A stretch of DNA of 64,000 bases from Microcebus murinus (GCF_040939455.1 NC_134112.1:19866501-19930500); one strand, 5' to 3'. Numbered from the stretch's first letter, positions 37,911-50,740 are shown. Notes: generated from the sequence alone by a model not told the origin. Translations and numbers: made by a program.

Positions 37911-38269
37911 CAGATCATACTGCCACACGCAGATATTGAATACATCAGGGATGCAATTATGACAAACACACTTTGAATATTACATTCTGGGTCATACTCT
38001 AACCTGGATGAAGAGCTCTAATTTGGCTAAGGAACTAGCAAGAGTCAGATAGAGCAAGAGAACACCCACTTTTATTCACACATTCATTCAAGCATACCAT
38101 TCAGTTATCTAATTGCTCTCCTTTGAGTGAGTAGGAACAAGCTAATTCATATGGAATGATAATCCAAAGTTCTAAGCATTAGGAGACCAGAGAAACGAGT
38201 TTATAGTATAATAGGGGAGAGAAAAAAAGGCTCCCTCAAAAATACTAATGAAGACCAGTTTGTGACTAC

Positions 38270-38830
38270 ATCCCATTTTTCAAAAAAGTTTTTATTTGTG
38301 GTATTATGTGGTAAAATACACATAACATAAAATTTACCATTTTAACTATTTATAAATACCTTCACATAGTTGTCAAAAAGTTATTTTTAAGATCGTCAAA
38401 TTATAATCATAATAACATTTTTAAAACTTATTTGAGAATTTAAAGTCATCTAAAGTCAAATCATTTTCAATTTTTAGTATTCCTTCTAAATCTTTGCATA
38501 CTTATCTATCATGGATACATCTACTTCATTATTTGCAATTAATACACTTTATTTCATAATCTGATTTTTTCAATTACATGATGTTATATATCATTCCAGT
38601 TTTTAAATAATAAAACATAATATGAAATTATATCATATCAAATAGTAGTATTACAATAAGCCAAATAATTTTCCAACTGGACCACTGATTTACAATTTCT
38701 TGCAAAAATAATTAATATTGTAAATGAATAACTGGATGAATGTGTTTTTGGAAAGATTTTCTTAGCTAAATATTTAAGAGTAGAATTATAAAGTGAAAAC
38801 ATACAAACTCCATTTTTTTACTGCCATCTC
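38270..38830 (-). mobile_element. Possible L1M fragments, heavily decayed
   Basis: 38290-38375 contains 'aaaatacacataacataaaa' and 'tttaccattttaactattta', a known L1M-type segment. The text up to 38830 ('ctggatgaatgtgtttttgg', 'taagagtagaattataaagt') could be a reverse-oriented L1M end. Weak. Confidence 0.35.
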
Positions 38831-39161
38831 ACTCTTTTTTTTTCACTTACCATTCCCATTCATGTACAAATATGTGATTGCAAATTTCTGTGTCCTCCTT
38901 TTTCACCTGTTTATATCTATCACTTTTCCAGAAATAACTTTCTTCTAGCTTTTAAGTGATTATATGAAAAACAAGCCCAGCAACATCACCACAGCCCTGA
39001 TAGCTCCTTGTCAGTCTATCAGCATATCTTTTTACTTGCCAATGGCAATCAGTGGGTCTCTAAATGGTTTCATCACATATTCCTTTGTTTTATCAGCCAA
39101 AATCATGCTCATTAAAAATCCACGGACCAAAAAGCTCCTAGACTTCTACGTGACTTAAAAC

Positions 39162-39164
<3 letters not shown>

Positions 39165-39210
<46 letters not shown>
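39165..39210. repeat. (TA)23 microsatellite
   Basis: Forty-six bases of perfect TA alternation, followed by an ATACAC-rich stretch to about 39240. Confidence 0.97.
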
Positions 39211-39215
<5 letters not shown>

Positions 39216-39240
39216 CACACATATACACATACACATACCA

Positions 39241-41168
39241 TATAAATAAACAGAGTAGAAGGAAGTTAGGAAGTTTTAAGTATAGAAAAGTAACAAATAG
39301 CATACTCTAAACCACAAGATCTCTGTTTAAAATTATGCCTAATACAGCCTCTTTTTTGAAGAGAAAAATCAGCCAACTGCCTTTCTAGAACAATTAATGA
39401 CTATCAGTCATTATATCACACATATGTCATCTGACATAAACTTTTAGATCAGTAAACATGTTCCCTCTGCTACAACAGAGGCTTAGTGTTCAAATGGGAA
39501 GAAAAAATCCTAGTACCTATAAAAACATCAAAACGTAAGTCCAACCATAGGGTAAGTCTAATTTCCCCTATTTCAATTTACTCAATCAGTCTTGCTTTGA
39601 CTAACAAATTTATGTGAATATTTTACAACATGAAAGAGAACTTACTTTTAAAAGCTTTTCTGCCAATAAGTGCTAGGATTCAATGGCAAAGAAAGTGAAC
39701 TTCAGTGTAAGTTAACAAATTAACAAAGCCACCTCTTCCTGAAATACTCAGGTTTCAAATACAGTATCAGACCTTGGGAAACTCTCTAAATGATTCTATT
39801 ACCTTTCTGATATGTGTATATATTAATACAATAAATATCAGATGATCATGAATATATATACACATACACACAGCATGGATATGTACAAATAATTTACATA
39901 CATCTTCTCTTTCTTTAACCCCTGACCATAATTTACCTGAAGAAAATCCAGGATGTCTATGTCCCACCTGGCAATGATTACAGTGAAAATGCCACATGAT
40001 ATACTAAAACATGGACTTTGGAATATATTGTTTAAAATCTATGTAATACTGAGTAAGTTTCTTAACTCAACTCAGGGTCTCAGGTTCTTCATCCATAAAT
40101 AATACTACTACCTTTATAAGATGGTTTTAAGTATTAAAAGAAGTAATAAATAAAATTTACTTCAGACTCAACAGATGCTCCATAAATAAGAATTTCCTTT
40201 CTTTTCCCTTACTTTTTTCCTTAGGTCCTCCAAAAATACATTCAGGTGATTGAGAAGACAGTATTCCAATTTTATAAATGAGGAAATTTAGGCTTGTAAC
40301 TACTGAAAAAAAGAAATTATCAACATGGTTACATTCTTTCAACATTATGCTTCTAAAACTAGAAGAAAAAAATTCTTTCAAGAAGAATGATTTTTCCCCC
40401 AAATTCTAGAATACAAAGTAATTATTGAAATTGTGGTGGGCAACTGAAAAAAATCATTATTTACTAGAGGGCAGATCCTTCCCATGAAGGACTCGTGTAA
40501 TGCTTTTCCTAGAGTGACAATCCTAGTCCCCCACTTCACAGGCTGGCCTCAGTAAGGGACACTTGGTAGACGCCCCTAATAAAATGAGATTGGTAGTATA
40601 TACTATGCAGGAAAAGTATGCTAGTGAAAGTGAGATGAGAATATGATTTTGGGGGGTTGTGGGAATGCAGGTTGGGGGCGTTCCTATATGGGATGTAGGA
40701 AATGACTTGCAGTTGAAAATAAGGGGGAAGTGTTTGGCCGACCACCTTCTGCAACAAAACTCAAAACTATTAATTGTACATCTTGAAACCAGTAACCCAC
40801 CTGTTAAAAATCTTAAAAAATAAAAGTGGCTGCCACCCACAACAAGCTAAGAGAAGTATGATTATAGGATGATGTTCCTAAATAATCCTTCACGAATGGT
40901 TGCTTCATTGCCAAGATACTTGCCCCAGAAATAAGACCTTGAGCAGTCCAGAGGAGCTATCCCCTTTGCTTCATCTTTGGGGAAGCCTACAGGTGATTCT
41001 GGGGGTGGAAAATAAAGCTGTTATGTATTTGAACCCTGCTCTGTATTAGAACTACCAATTGTTTTGTTCTACTCATCAGAATTAGTTAGTATACTGACAG
41101 TGCCCGAACCAGCTACATTATTTGAGGTTCCCAGAGCAAAATAAAAATATGGGGCCCCTTATTCAAAA
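39241..41168. other. Intron; repeat-like sequence of unknown family at 41080-41168
   Basis: Mostly unrecognised. At 41120-41168 'tatttgaggttcccagagca' and 'atatggggccccttattcaa' look like an older repeat that continues past the L1 tail at 41260 with 'ctaagaatttcaaaatggct'. Confidence 0.4.
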
Positions 41169-41258
41169 GGGCAATATATGTAACCTTAACAATATTTGTA
41201 CCCCCATAATATAATGAAATAAAAAAATAATAAAAATTTAAATTTAAATTTAAAAAAA
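41169..41258 (+). mobile_element. Very short 5'-truncated L1 3' end with A-rich tail
   Basis: The block 'aatatttgtacccccataat' and its surroundings align over about 53 bp with the 3' terminus of the full-length L1 at 6960-7012. An A-rich tail with TTTAAA interruptions follows. No clear target-site duplication was found. Confidence 0.75.
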
Positions 41259-41699
41259 AGTACTAAGAATTTCAAAATGGCTGCCATAGAGCACTAAATC
41301 AAACACATGTGTGCAGAGCACATGCCCATAAAGTGAGCCCTGGACAGGGCTAATATGAGGACCCAAAAGGAGACTACATAATAATAGATTCCATTCTTAA
41401 AACAACTAACCAAAACTAAGCACATCGGCAAGTATTCAGGCAGTTTTACTAGCCTGAAAACAGCCCTGACACTCCATTTGCTTTAAGCAACTCTTGATAA
41501 ACCTAATTAAGTTTAAGGTAAATTATCTTCAGAATCCATAGACCACAACTGGTTGTGAGTGAATAAGATTTTAATAACAAAAGTTGATATTTAAATGTCA
41601 AAAATATAAAATAAAAGACATCTCCAAGTATAGAATACCTGAGCTCAAGGGAGGTTTGAAAAGGAACTTTTCATTTAAAATATTTTGCTAAATTAGTAT

Positions 41700-42175
41700 A
41701 TGTTAAAGAAGAAGGGTAGATTGTAAATATGCCCTTAATTCTCCACTCCTCCAATAAAAGGTATTCCCCACCTCTTTGATGTGATTGACCAAAGCCAGTA
41801 GGCATTAGAAATATGACACAGAAAGAGGCTTGAAAAGTTGCTTTTACATTGTGACCTGTAGCCACCATGTGAACAAGCCCAGGCCAGCCTGTTAGACCAT
41901 GAGAGACATGTGGCCCAATTATCCTAGCTAACTGCATGCCATCTGCCAAATATGTGACTAGGTCATCCAGTCCCCAGCTGAGCCACCAGCTGACCAGAGA
42001 CATATGAGTGAGCCCAGCCAAGACCAGCCAAGCCTGGCCCAGATCAACAGAACTGCCCAGCTGACCCAGAGACTCATGAACAATAAATAATGAATTGCTG
42101 AATTGAATTGACATTGTTTTAAGCCACCAAGGTCTGGGATGGTCAACAATACAGTAAAAATGCTAATATGATACA
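41700..42175 (+). mobile_element. MLT1-like (ERVL-MaLR) LTR
   Basis: 'aacaagcccaggccagcctg', 'aaccagctgacc'-type text and the diagnostic tail 'cattgttttaagccaccaag' with 'gtctgggatgg' match an MLT1-type solo LTR. It is non-coding; the minus frames across it have no retroviral similarity. Confidence 0.75.
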
Positions 42176-42529
42176 AGAAGCATTTTAGCTCTGTGGAGAA
42201 TAATAGATTATGCAATAAGCAGGGACTGAGACAACTAGCTCACCACTTTTAGTGGGGAGAGATTAGATTCCTAATAAATTACATAATAAATTCCAGATAG
42301 ATTTTTAAAATATATATAAAGAATGACAGCATAAAAATGTTAGAATAAATTATAAGTTGATATTCATATACTCTTACTAATAGGGAAGGATTTTCTAGGC
42401 AGAGAAAACTAAAGGAAAAGAATAGATATTACTGTGCAAATATTTTTTAGGCTTTACATGTCCAAAATACATTATAAGTAAAAATCATAGGCAAATAACA
42501 AGTTGGTAAAGTTTACTGTACATTTGAGA

Positions 42530-43640
42530 TAGGTACAGATAGATACCTAATATGTGTACAAAGCATTTTTACGCATGACAAAAGTATGATCAAAGATTAC
42601 CACTATTAATATGCACAAAATAATAAAAAAAGATGAACTTGATAGAATATTGAACAAAGGGCAAACAGAAATCACAAAAAAGAAATACAAATGGCCAATT
42701 AACATGTGAAAAATGGTCAACCTCACTGGTAAGCAAAACAAGAAAGAAGTAAAACAATAAGCAAATTACCATTTCAGTTAAAAATTGTAAAGATCAAAAT
42801 AAATAATCATACCTAAAAAGCAGACACTTTCTTATACTGCTGGTGGAGTTATAATTTAGTACTATACTTCTGCAAGGCAATGTGTATGTAGTATGCTGCT
42901 ATGTGTATGTGTGTGTGTGTATGTGTGTTTGTGTGCTTCGTGGAGTACACTTTGCTGAAAAATTAAAAAAGCCCTCCACATGAGGAACAAAAAGGACTCC
43001 AAATAGGTAGTAGATCTAATTTTAAACTGGCACAGTAGGAAAATACTTTAAAAATCTAATAATAACCATGCAATGGAGTTATGCCACAGAGAGTGAGAAT
43101 GGGCTCTAGCATGGCTCATGGCATAAAGATAAGAAAAACACTAAATAGAAGGTATATGATTATGAGGTATGTGATATATATACCTGTTCAATTACAGTAG
43201 AGTTTTCTAAAAGGGATTTTTCTCAATGTTAGATTCAACATCAAAACTATTATTAAGATTTTTCTTTTAATAAACTGTGGCTTGTCCACACTACAGACTG
43301 CTATATTATAACATATACTACTATAACCATTAAAAATAGAGAAGTACATCTATGCATTAATATAGAAAGAGCTCCAATACATACTGTTAGACAAAAAAGA
43401 AAAAAATATAGATTAATAAATATGGTATGATACTTTTTATGTAGTTTTCTTTTTAGCCTGACAAAATAATATTTCATTTCTAAATGCAAAAAAAATAATC
43501 TGGAAACACACTAAAACAGATAAGAGTGATTACATTCCTGAGCAGATGATAAAGGACCAATATGGGAAATTTAGCATTATGTATAATGTAACTTATATTC
43601 ATGTATTAACTATGTCATTAAAAATTAACTAAAAAGGATT
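42530..43640 (+). mobile_element. Old L1 (L1M-type) fragment with internal (GT)n
   Basis: ORF2 3' sequence in decay: 'aaatggccaattaacatgtg', 'tcttatactgctggtggagt', 'aatatagaaagagctccaat'. A GT-rich simple repeat occupies about 42901-42935. Ends with an A/T-rich 3' UTR. Confidence 0.75.
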
Positions 43641-44210
43641 CAAATGGACTTTATTATCCTCAAGAAACTTACTGAACAATCAACACCTCACTATAATTTA
43701 ATGCCAAAATATATAATAAAATTAAATGGTAAGGCATATTAAAACTAAGTCAAATTTCTTACAGTATTCATATTTTTCCTTCAAAATCTTGTTCATTCTT
43801 TTTTGTTAATCTAAAAAGAATGAGGACTTAAAAATATACATTCAAGTGAAAACCCATGGTTTTGGTCATCTTGTCTGTAATATTACAAATCATGGAAAAC
43901 CCCAACCCTGAGGCTAAGCAGAAAAAATAAAAACCACTGTATTTTAAATGTATAATAGATAAAGGAAGTCTTACTATATAGAAAATTTGGAAAGCACTAA
44001 GTCAAGCATCTCTTCAAATGCCTTTAAATGTCCCTCCACCATTGTGTCTACAAAAGAGACACATCATTAAAGATGGTGTTGAACATATCTTCAGCCTCAA
44101 GCATGACATGTAGGTATGGCAGAAGGCCTAAGAATGAGATAGACATGTGATCAAAGACATATGAGGAAGAAGGTGGAAAAGGAAGAAAATGAAAAACAAA
44201 CCAAAACAAA

Positions 44211-44446
44211 CCCTGGGCACAGTGGCTCACACCTGTAATCCCAGTACTTTGGGAGGCTAAGTGCAAAGATTGTTTGAGATTAGGAGTTTGAGACCAGCCT
44301 GGGCAACATAGTGACTCTATGGAAAATTTAATAATTAGCTGGCTGAGAAAGGAGGATCACTTGAACCCAGGAGTTCAAGGTTGCAAGGAACTATGATTGC
44401 ACCACTGTACTCCAGCCTAGGTGACAGAGTGACACTCCATCTCTCG
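44211..44446 (+). mobile_element. Alu with internal deletion, plus strand
   Basis: 'gcacagtggctcacacctgt' and 'accagcctgggcaacatagt' form the left arm; after 'ataattagctggctgagaaa' the right arm lacks its first part and ends 'tccagcctaggtgacagagt'. A G-rich run replaces the usual A tail at about 44446-44463. Confidence 0.9.
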
Positions 44447-44559
44447 GGGGGTTGGGGGGAGGAGGAAAGAAAAATGAACAGAGACAGAACATTCGTGCCT
44501 ACTGACCAAAGAGTCATATAGTTACTCCAGCACAAAAGAAATTGGCAGTCTATGTTTGT

Positions 44560-44760
44560 AGAACAATTTACAAAACATTTTTATATATTAACATATTGTG
44601 GAATATAAACTTTATAACAAGATACTATTAATCCCATTTTATGGAAAGAAATGGAAATTCGGAGAGAGTAAATGAATTGCCAAAAGCCACATAGCTAATA
44701 AGTCATGGCACTGAATTCCAAGCCCAGTGTTCTTTCCAATACCCTATACTGCTATAGACT
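44560..44760 (+). mobile_element. MIR SINE
   Basis: 'ctattaatcccattttatgg', 'gtaaatgaattgccaaaagc', 'cacatagctaataagtcatg' follow the MIR order. Confidence 0.7.
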
Positions 44761-45004
44761 GTCTTTCAAATTGCTACTAATTTTCAAATAACCATGGGAA
44801 TTTCAAGAAGCAAATGCATTATCATTATAAACATAGTAAGTTAATTTTTCATTCCCTTAGTAAGACCAATTCTGAAAAAAACCATCTGATTTGTCCTTCC
44901 AAATTCAACAGAAAGATGTGGAGAAGGGGAGTAGAGAGAGAATGTGGTAATAAAGGGCAACATGGGGAAGTCTCACAGTCAAAAGCTGTTTGGTACCTGG
45001 AATG

Positions 45005-45250
45005 TGGGGGTGGATACATCAGTCAACACATGATAAAACTGTACAGAACTTAATACACACACTTGAGTACAAGTAAATCTGAATAAGACCTGTGGATTTT
45101 ATCAATATCGATATCCTGCTCATGATATACCATAGTTTTGTAAAATGTTATCACTGGAGAAAAGTGGGTAAAGGGTACATGAGATCTCTCTATATTATTT
45201 GTTACAAATGCATGGGAATATACAATTATCTCATTTAAACAAACAATTTA
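45005..45250 (+). mobile_element. Old L1 (L1ME/MC-type) 3' end
   Basis: 'tatcctgctcatgatatacc', 'gttttgtaaaatgttatcac' and 'gggtaaagggtacatgagat' match the 3' UTR of old L1 subfamilies. Confidence 0.65.
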
Positions 45251-45714
45251 AAAAATCAACAGAATATTCATACCATCAACACTGATTTTGAAACAGGATA
45301 GTGATATTGTGTAGAAATATGAAAAGACCTCATGTAGTCATTCAAAATCTTCATTATAGTCATTCAAAGATTTCAGTATAACAGAAGTGGTAGAGGCCTT
45401 ACTCAAGAAATTAAAATTTTAAAAATTATTTTTTCAAGCCAGAAATGATAATTTTCAATAGGTTTTTAAAGATATAATGCCTTAACAGTGACAGGCAGCT
45501 AACTCTAGCCATGTAAATGATAACTCATGGGTCAAAAGAGAGTCAGTAAGAAGAAAATATAGTCTTTTGAACTAGAACGTTTTAAACTAGGCTGCTTAAG
45601 AATTCCATCTCAAAATATCAATGGACATAGTACTCAAGTATTAGCCAGTTGCTTGGTAAGACAATTAGAGAATTACGGTAATAATTATGGGATGCACCAA
45701 GAATTGTCTGGTAA

Positions 45715-45950
45715 TACTGGTTGTAACTATTTACTAAGCACAGACTATGTGCCTGGCATTGTGCTAATTGCTTTCCATAAATGATTGAAAATCCTCACAA
45801 CAACCTTGAGAGGTAAGATGTGGAAAATGAGGACCTCAATGTAGCTTACCCAAGGACACACAGTTAGAAAGTGGCAGAGCTTGACTTTGAACCTAAGTTT
45901 TTCTGACTCTAAAGCCTGTGTGCCGTTCACTGTTCCATAAGGCACGGGAA
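45715..45950 (+). mobile_element. MIR SINE, near full length
   Basis: Well preserved: 'agactatgtgcctggcattg', 'aaaatcctcacaacaacctt', 'acccaaggacacacagttag', 'ctgactctaaagcctgtgtg'. It lies about 100 bp downstream (in gene sense) of the BBS9 exon at 46044-46196. Confidence 0.85.
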
Positions 45951-46043
45951 AGAAATATTTACCTTGATATTCTGGCACATGACTCTAGAATGAGGGAAAA
46001 ATCACGTTCAGTAATGTAAAACTGTCACTGATATTCCACTGAC

Positions 46044-46196
46044 CTGCTTGTAAGTTCCATCTAGCAAGGTGTCCAGGTGTTGGAGGGGGGCAGGTGTTTT
46101 ATCTTTGAACCTTGTTAACAGCCGGCGTTGAATGGCCCGAAATTGTACAGCTCTTTCAGATAAGAGTTCTTCTAACTTTTCACCATTTATCCGCAG
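46044..46196 (-). CDS. BBS9: BBS9 internal coding exon (153 nt, phase 0-0)
   Basis: BBS9 (PTHB1) is a core subunit of the BBSome, the coat complex that carries membrane cargo in and out of cilia. On the minus strand this exon reads 51 complete codons without a stop. They begin LRINGEKLEELLSERAVQF and end LQHLDTLLDGTYKQ, which I recognise as BBS9, at roughly residues 655-705 of about 887. The acceptor is ...TTTATTGTAG|CTGCGG and the donor AAGCAG|GTCAGT, both fitting. It follows the exon at 49644-49816 after a 3,447-bp intron. Both ends are in phase 0, so skipping it would delete 51 residues without a frameshift. I recall Ala where this sequence has Thr in RRLLTRF of the human protein; that is unchecked. 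No further BBS9 exon was found between here and position 1. Confidence 0.96.
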
Positions 46197-46659
46197 CTAC
46201 AATAAAGAATTTCTTAAATTCAGATTAAATGGACACAAAAAAATGTTTAAAGAAAGAATACAGGCAATGTCAATATACGTTTGAAAAAGAGTAATGAAAT
46301 TTAAACATATTATAGAGTTAAGGGAATTAAAACAGGGTGGTGTTTGCTACATGAATACATAGATAATACAGTGGAATAGATCAAATGGAAATTTAGTAAA
46401 GATGACTCAGTATCATTTGGGAAAAAAATAGATTATGTAATAAATGTTTTGTGATGATTGATTACATGGGAAAAATAGAAATCTCTCCCATTCTTTATAG
46501 CAAAAACAATTGCAGAGAGACAATAGTTTAGACACAATAAAAGCACTAGAAAAATTAGAACTTTTTATAATCTTGACATAGAAAGGACTTAATTACTATG
46601 AGTCAAAAGCCAAAAGCCACACACATACAACTGATAAATTGTTAACTAAAAAGAACATT

Positions 46660-47360
46660 TAATCCTACATGATTTAAAAAAAAATTATAAACAAAGTGAT
46701 AAGACAAACAGCAAACTGCAAATTACAACAGCAATAACCACAGAGACAAAGAGTTATGCCCACAATATCTAGAAAGCATCTATAAATCAATGTGAAAAGG
46801 ACCACGACCCAATAGAAATCAGTCAGAAAAGCAGCAACAATCCAACAGAAAAACAGGCAAAGTTTTACATAAAAGTTAATACAAATAACTCTTAAACATA
46901 CAGCCTTTAACCTAACGATCCCTTCTAGGAATTGATCCAAGATATGATTGTAAAAAGTAATGTATATATAAAGATATTCTTACAAAATTGTTCTATTGTG
47001 ATTATAGTAAGATATCATTAATAATTACAATGCCCTTTAATAGGAGAATTAGTTAAATAAAGAAGACTACTCTGTAAGACTGCTAAGCACTGATATGCAA
47101 TGCTGTCCAAAGATGAGTAAATGAAAAAAACAAAAAGATACAGAATAGTACATATAATGGGCTACCATTCATTCTTTTTTAAAAAAACAAGAATCTGTAT
47201 ATTAACATAGTTGTAACTACATAATCTGCATAATATATCTAGAAAGATACATAAGAAACTGGGCACCAAATGTTGCCTCCAAACAGGGGACTGAGTGGTT
47301 GAGGAATGAAAATAAAAAACGTCTCTTTCCACTGTAACCCATCTCATAACTTTTAAATTT
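46660..47360 (+). mobile_element. Old L1 (L1M-type) fragment
   Basis: 'aacctaacgatcccttctag', 'aattgatccaagatatgatt', 'aatgccctttaataggagaa' and 'ctgataagac'-like remnants follow the ORF2 tail of old L1. Very decayed; edges approximate. Confidence 0.6.
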
Positions 47361-47944
47361 AATGGTATTAAAATAAATGAAAGCTAGTCAAAGTACAGTA
47401 GAAGAAACACTCCATGAGATCAGATCACGTGAACTGCTAATTCAACTGTATAAAATAGTGATAGACTAGTTCTGAAAAAAATATCATGTCCAGAAGTCAA
47501 ACATTACAGTTTCCATTTCTGGTATCAAACCAAATTCCTTACCTTTCAGTACATATATTCTCCAGATATGTGATAAAAATTATATATGAAATACAAGTAA
47601 CTTAGAATTTTGTCAACTTCCTTTAATCCCAATTTTAGAAGCACTAAGTAGCTAACTAAATCACAGAATATTCTCTTGAGGAAAAAAAATCTTTCATTAC
47701 CAAAAATTAAGTAATAAAATTAATTTTTAAAAATAACTAAATGTTTTAAAAGAATATTAGCCTAATTACGAATAATTTACTCTTCTTGTATAATTTGCTA
47801 CTATAATAATTTATTTCCTGAATTCATCATTAAACACAAAAAAATAAAAAGATATTCTTAATACTCAGACATCAGCAAGGTTATCATTGCTTTGAATGCA
47901 TAAATAAGCATCACTGATTGAAATGTTTTCACATGTCAGAATTT

Positions 47945-48062
47945 CAGCATCTAACAAATATTTATGATCATAGGGTCAAGCACTGTTCCAGGCACTAGAA
48001 ACTACAGCAATGAATAAATACAGACAAAAATCCCTGCCTTCATGGAGCTTACACTACAAGGG
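47945..48062 (+). mobile_element. Ancient repeat relic (MIR-like)
   Basis: 'gcactgttccaggcactaga', 'caatgaataaatacagacaa' and 'ccttcatggagcttacacta' match the same widespread repeat seen at 10630 and 22965. Confidence 0.6.
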
Positions 48063-49643
48063 ACATTTGAATTCCAAAACTACCTTGATTCTAAGTTTCA
48101 AATCTAATTAATGGCTGAAAGCAGAGAGTGGGGACAGAGAACAAAGGTAGTATAATCACATCCCCATTAATTTATGTGTGTAACAAATGAAAGTGCCTGT
48201 AGTTCATCATATTCTCCAAGTCTCTCCTCAGAAAAGAAATACCTCTGATGTGGAAACTCTAGGGAGTTACTAGCCAGCAAATAAGGAGGGAAAACTGTAT
48301 GTCACATTTATTAGTCAGTAGTATCTAATATTCTCTATTTTAAATATTACAAATATGTAACAAGTATAGTCTTTCTGTGGACTCTATTTCATAAACCACT
48401 AGACCTCAGTTTTACACAGTGAAGTAAGAGTTTCTTAAAATATATCCTAGAAGATTGCAAAGGTTCTCAATCCTTTGAATACCCAAATATACTCTCCCAA
48501 ACAGTCCATTTTGGTGACACAATTTGATCAAAGGTATACTGTCCTAGAAAATATTATCATCATAGATAAGGGGAAATACATTTAATTTATTTGATAATGA
48601 CATGATTACTCACAATTGGATCGTATACACCTGAAATTTTCCCTTTATGTTAACACTGCATTAAAAGAAGTCTTGATAGGTGAAAGTCAATGTTCTTAGA
48701 ACGTTCAAGGGTTGACTGACAAGTTACATGCCCGATATTCTCTCTCTGACACATACACACACCATAGCTAATAAACTAACTGAATGTCTATTGATTCCTT
48801 AAAAAGTAATCACTCTCCTACCAATGCTTACTTACTTGAATGATGTTTAAAATGCTCTCAAAATTCCCCTTTTGTATTGCTTACAATCTGTTTATAGAGT
48901 CTGTAAGTGGAGTCTGGTGACTTTATTTTAATACACAGAACTTTTAAAACAATGACGGTCATTGTTCAATCCATTCATAAAACATGACTCTTGCCTATTT
49001 CCAAATATCAAATCAATCTTCAAAGGATGAAGATTTGCCATTATTGAGATACTCAAGAGAATCTAACATAGGCTCTGGAAGTAGTTCCAAAAAAGAAATG
49101 CAGAAATATTCAGAGCAACAAAGTTACTGTCAAAGCTCATTTATTTAGACATTTAATCATTCAGCATTTACTAAGCACCCACTGTGCCAGATACTGGAGA
49201 GTATTTTAAGTGGTTAACCCTCATTCAGATGCAGAAGTTTTGGTGTGCTTGTTAAAAAAGAAAAAGAAAAATCACTTTACTTTATAATCACACCTCATTT
49301 ATGGCCTGCTAGAATTAGTTAGCCAAATGGCCGCCAATAAGCTCAAATAGTTTTAACACTGGGTTATTGGGGTTAAGGGTTAAGTCCCCATGTGGGAGAA
49401 TTAAATCAGCTCTGTTCCAAGGCCAGACAACATGCTTAGCTCCAGGCAGCCACTCTGTAAATGTCTGTAACTGATCACAAACTGGAAAAAAGAACAGGAA
49501 TGGATTCACACAATCTGCCATCCATGTAATAACAACTCAAAGCATGCAGCCTAATAAGATGTATACTAAAATTCTTCCGTAACATCAATTTCTTTTTTAT
49601 ATATTTAATGATTATAAATTATATGGGTTATTATAATACACAC

Positions 49644-49816
49644 CTCAAAATGATGATCAATCAACTCGAAATATTCTTGGAGAGGCATAGATCCAGAAAA
49701 AGAACAGGCAAAATCTTTGATTCCCTGCTTTTCAAAATATTCTTGAAGACGAAGAATAAGCTCATTTGTTATGAGCCAAAGATCTTCAAATTGTTCACTC
49801 TGGATGCGATATCGTT
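49644..49816 (-). CDS. BBS9: BBS9 internal coding exon (173 nt, phase 1-0)
   Basis: The minus-strand exon starts with AA, which completes a Gln codon begun by the exon at 61784-61879. It then reads 57 codons starting RYRIQSEQFEDLWLITNEL and ending PLQEYFELIDHHFE, at roughly residues 597-654 of BBS9. The acceptor has a long pyrimidine tract (TTTTTTCTCTCTTAG). The donor GAG|GTGTGT lacks the usual A at +3 and G at +5, so it is somewhat weak. Length is not a multiple of three, so skipping this exon would shift the frame. The helix-rich sequence fits the C-terminal half of BBS9 after its beta-propeller. From memory the human protein has Val and Ile at the positions of Ile in KQGIKDF and Met in SGSMPLQ; unchecked. 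Confidence 0.97.
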
Positions 49817-50139
49817 CTAAGAGAGAAAAAATATTAAAGAAAAAATGCTTATTAACACATAACTACTGGCTAAAACTATATGAACTATCAGTGACTGTGA
49901 TATGAATACTAAAGGACAGAGATTTCTTTTTTGGAATACAGATATGACTCTACTGGCTTTATAAAAACACATCTACTGCTTCATTGTTATATTCTGTATC
50001 AACCACTTAATTTTCAAATCTAATTCCAAAGGTAGGTAGTCACAGTGGCAAGCCTTAGGCTGTGGTCCTTTTTATTATCTATTCTTCTGGATGTGGCTTT
50101 AATCTAACCTACCCAAAGAAACCTTGATTTCTATACCAT

Positions 50140-50335
50140 TTATGGAAGCCCAATATGCACCAGGCACTGTCTTAAGCACTTAACATACACTTCCTCATTT
50201 AAACCTTAACAGTCATACAGGAGATATAGTGTTATCTTCATTTTACAAAAAATAAATCTGATCACAGAGTTTAAATAACTTGCAAAGTTATCCAGCCAGT
50301 TAGTAACAGAGCACTGGAACTCTAGGTATTAATAC
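50140..50335 (+). mobile_element. MIR SINE
   Basis: 'atatgcaccaggcactgtct', 'cttcctcatttaaaccttaa', 'cttgcaaagttatccagcca' in MIR order. Confidence 0.75.
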
Positions 50336-50740
50336 AAAGATTAGCTATTAATCTTAACTGCTCCACAATATTGCATCTCTCTGAATTTATATAGAGACTT
50401 ACCATGTCTGCAGTTCACTAGGCACTTAGCATATACAACTATGCATTCTTATTTAACTTCCCAGGTGATTATTTATATTCAGTCCCTTCAAAAGGATTAT
50501 ACACTTTATGAGATCTAGGACTAAGTCCTATATTCCATTTAATTCACCATTTACTGAGCATGTATTATGTGCAATGTTGTAAAGAAAGAAATGTTGGAGT
50601 ATAGGGATGAACTTAGTCTTCTTGCTTAAGGAATCTAAAGTCCAGGATAGCATGACACATGGACATTGAAAATATTTCTTTATATGGTGTCATATCATTC
50701 TTTTTGGAGGTCTCCCAAGTTCTTCCTACACTCTAGTCTT

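Larger units (their letters stand above)
46197..49643 (-). other. BBS9: BBS9 intron (3,447 bp) between two visible exons
   Basis: Bounded by donor GAG|GTGTGT (from the exon ending at 49644) and acceptor TTGTAG|CTG at 46197. It contains an L1M fragment at about 46660-47360 and ancient repeat relics near 47945-48060 and 49140-49210. The rest is unremarkable AT-rich sequence. Confidence 0.9.

Noticed and set aside
41671..42215. 147- and 85-codon minus-strand frames, considered as retroviral remnants
   Set aside because: They overlap an MLT1-like LTR read backwards; LTRs do not encode these proteins and no retroviral motif is present.
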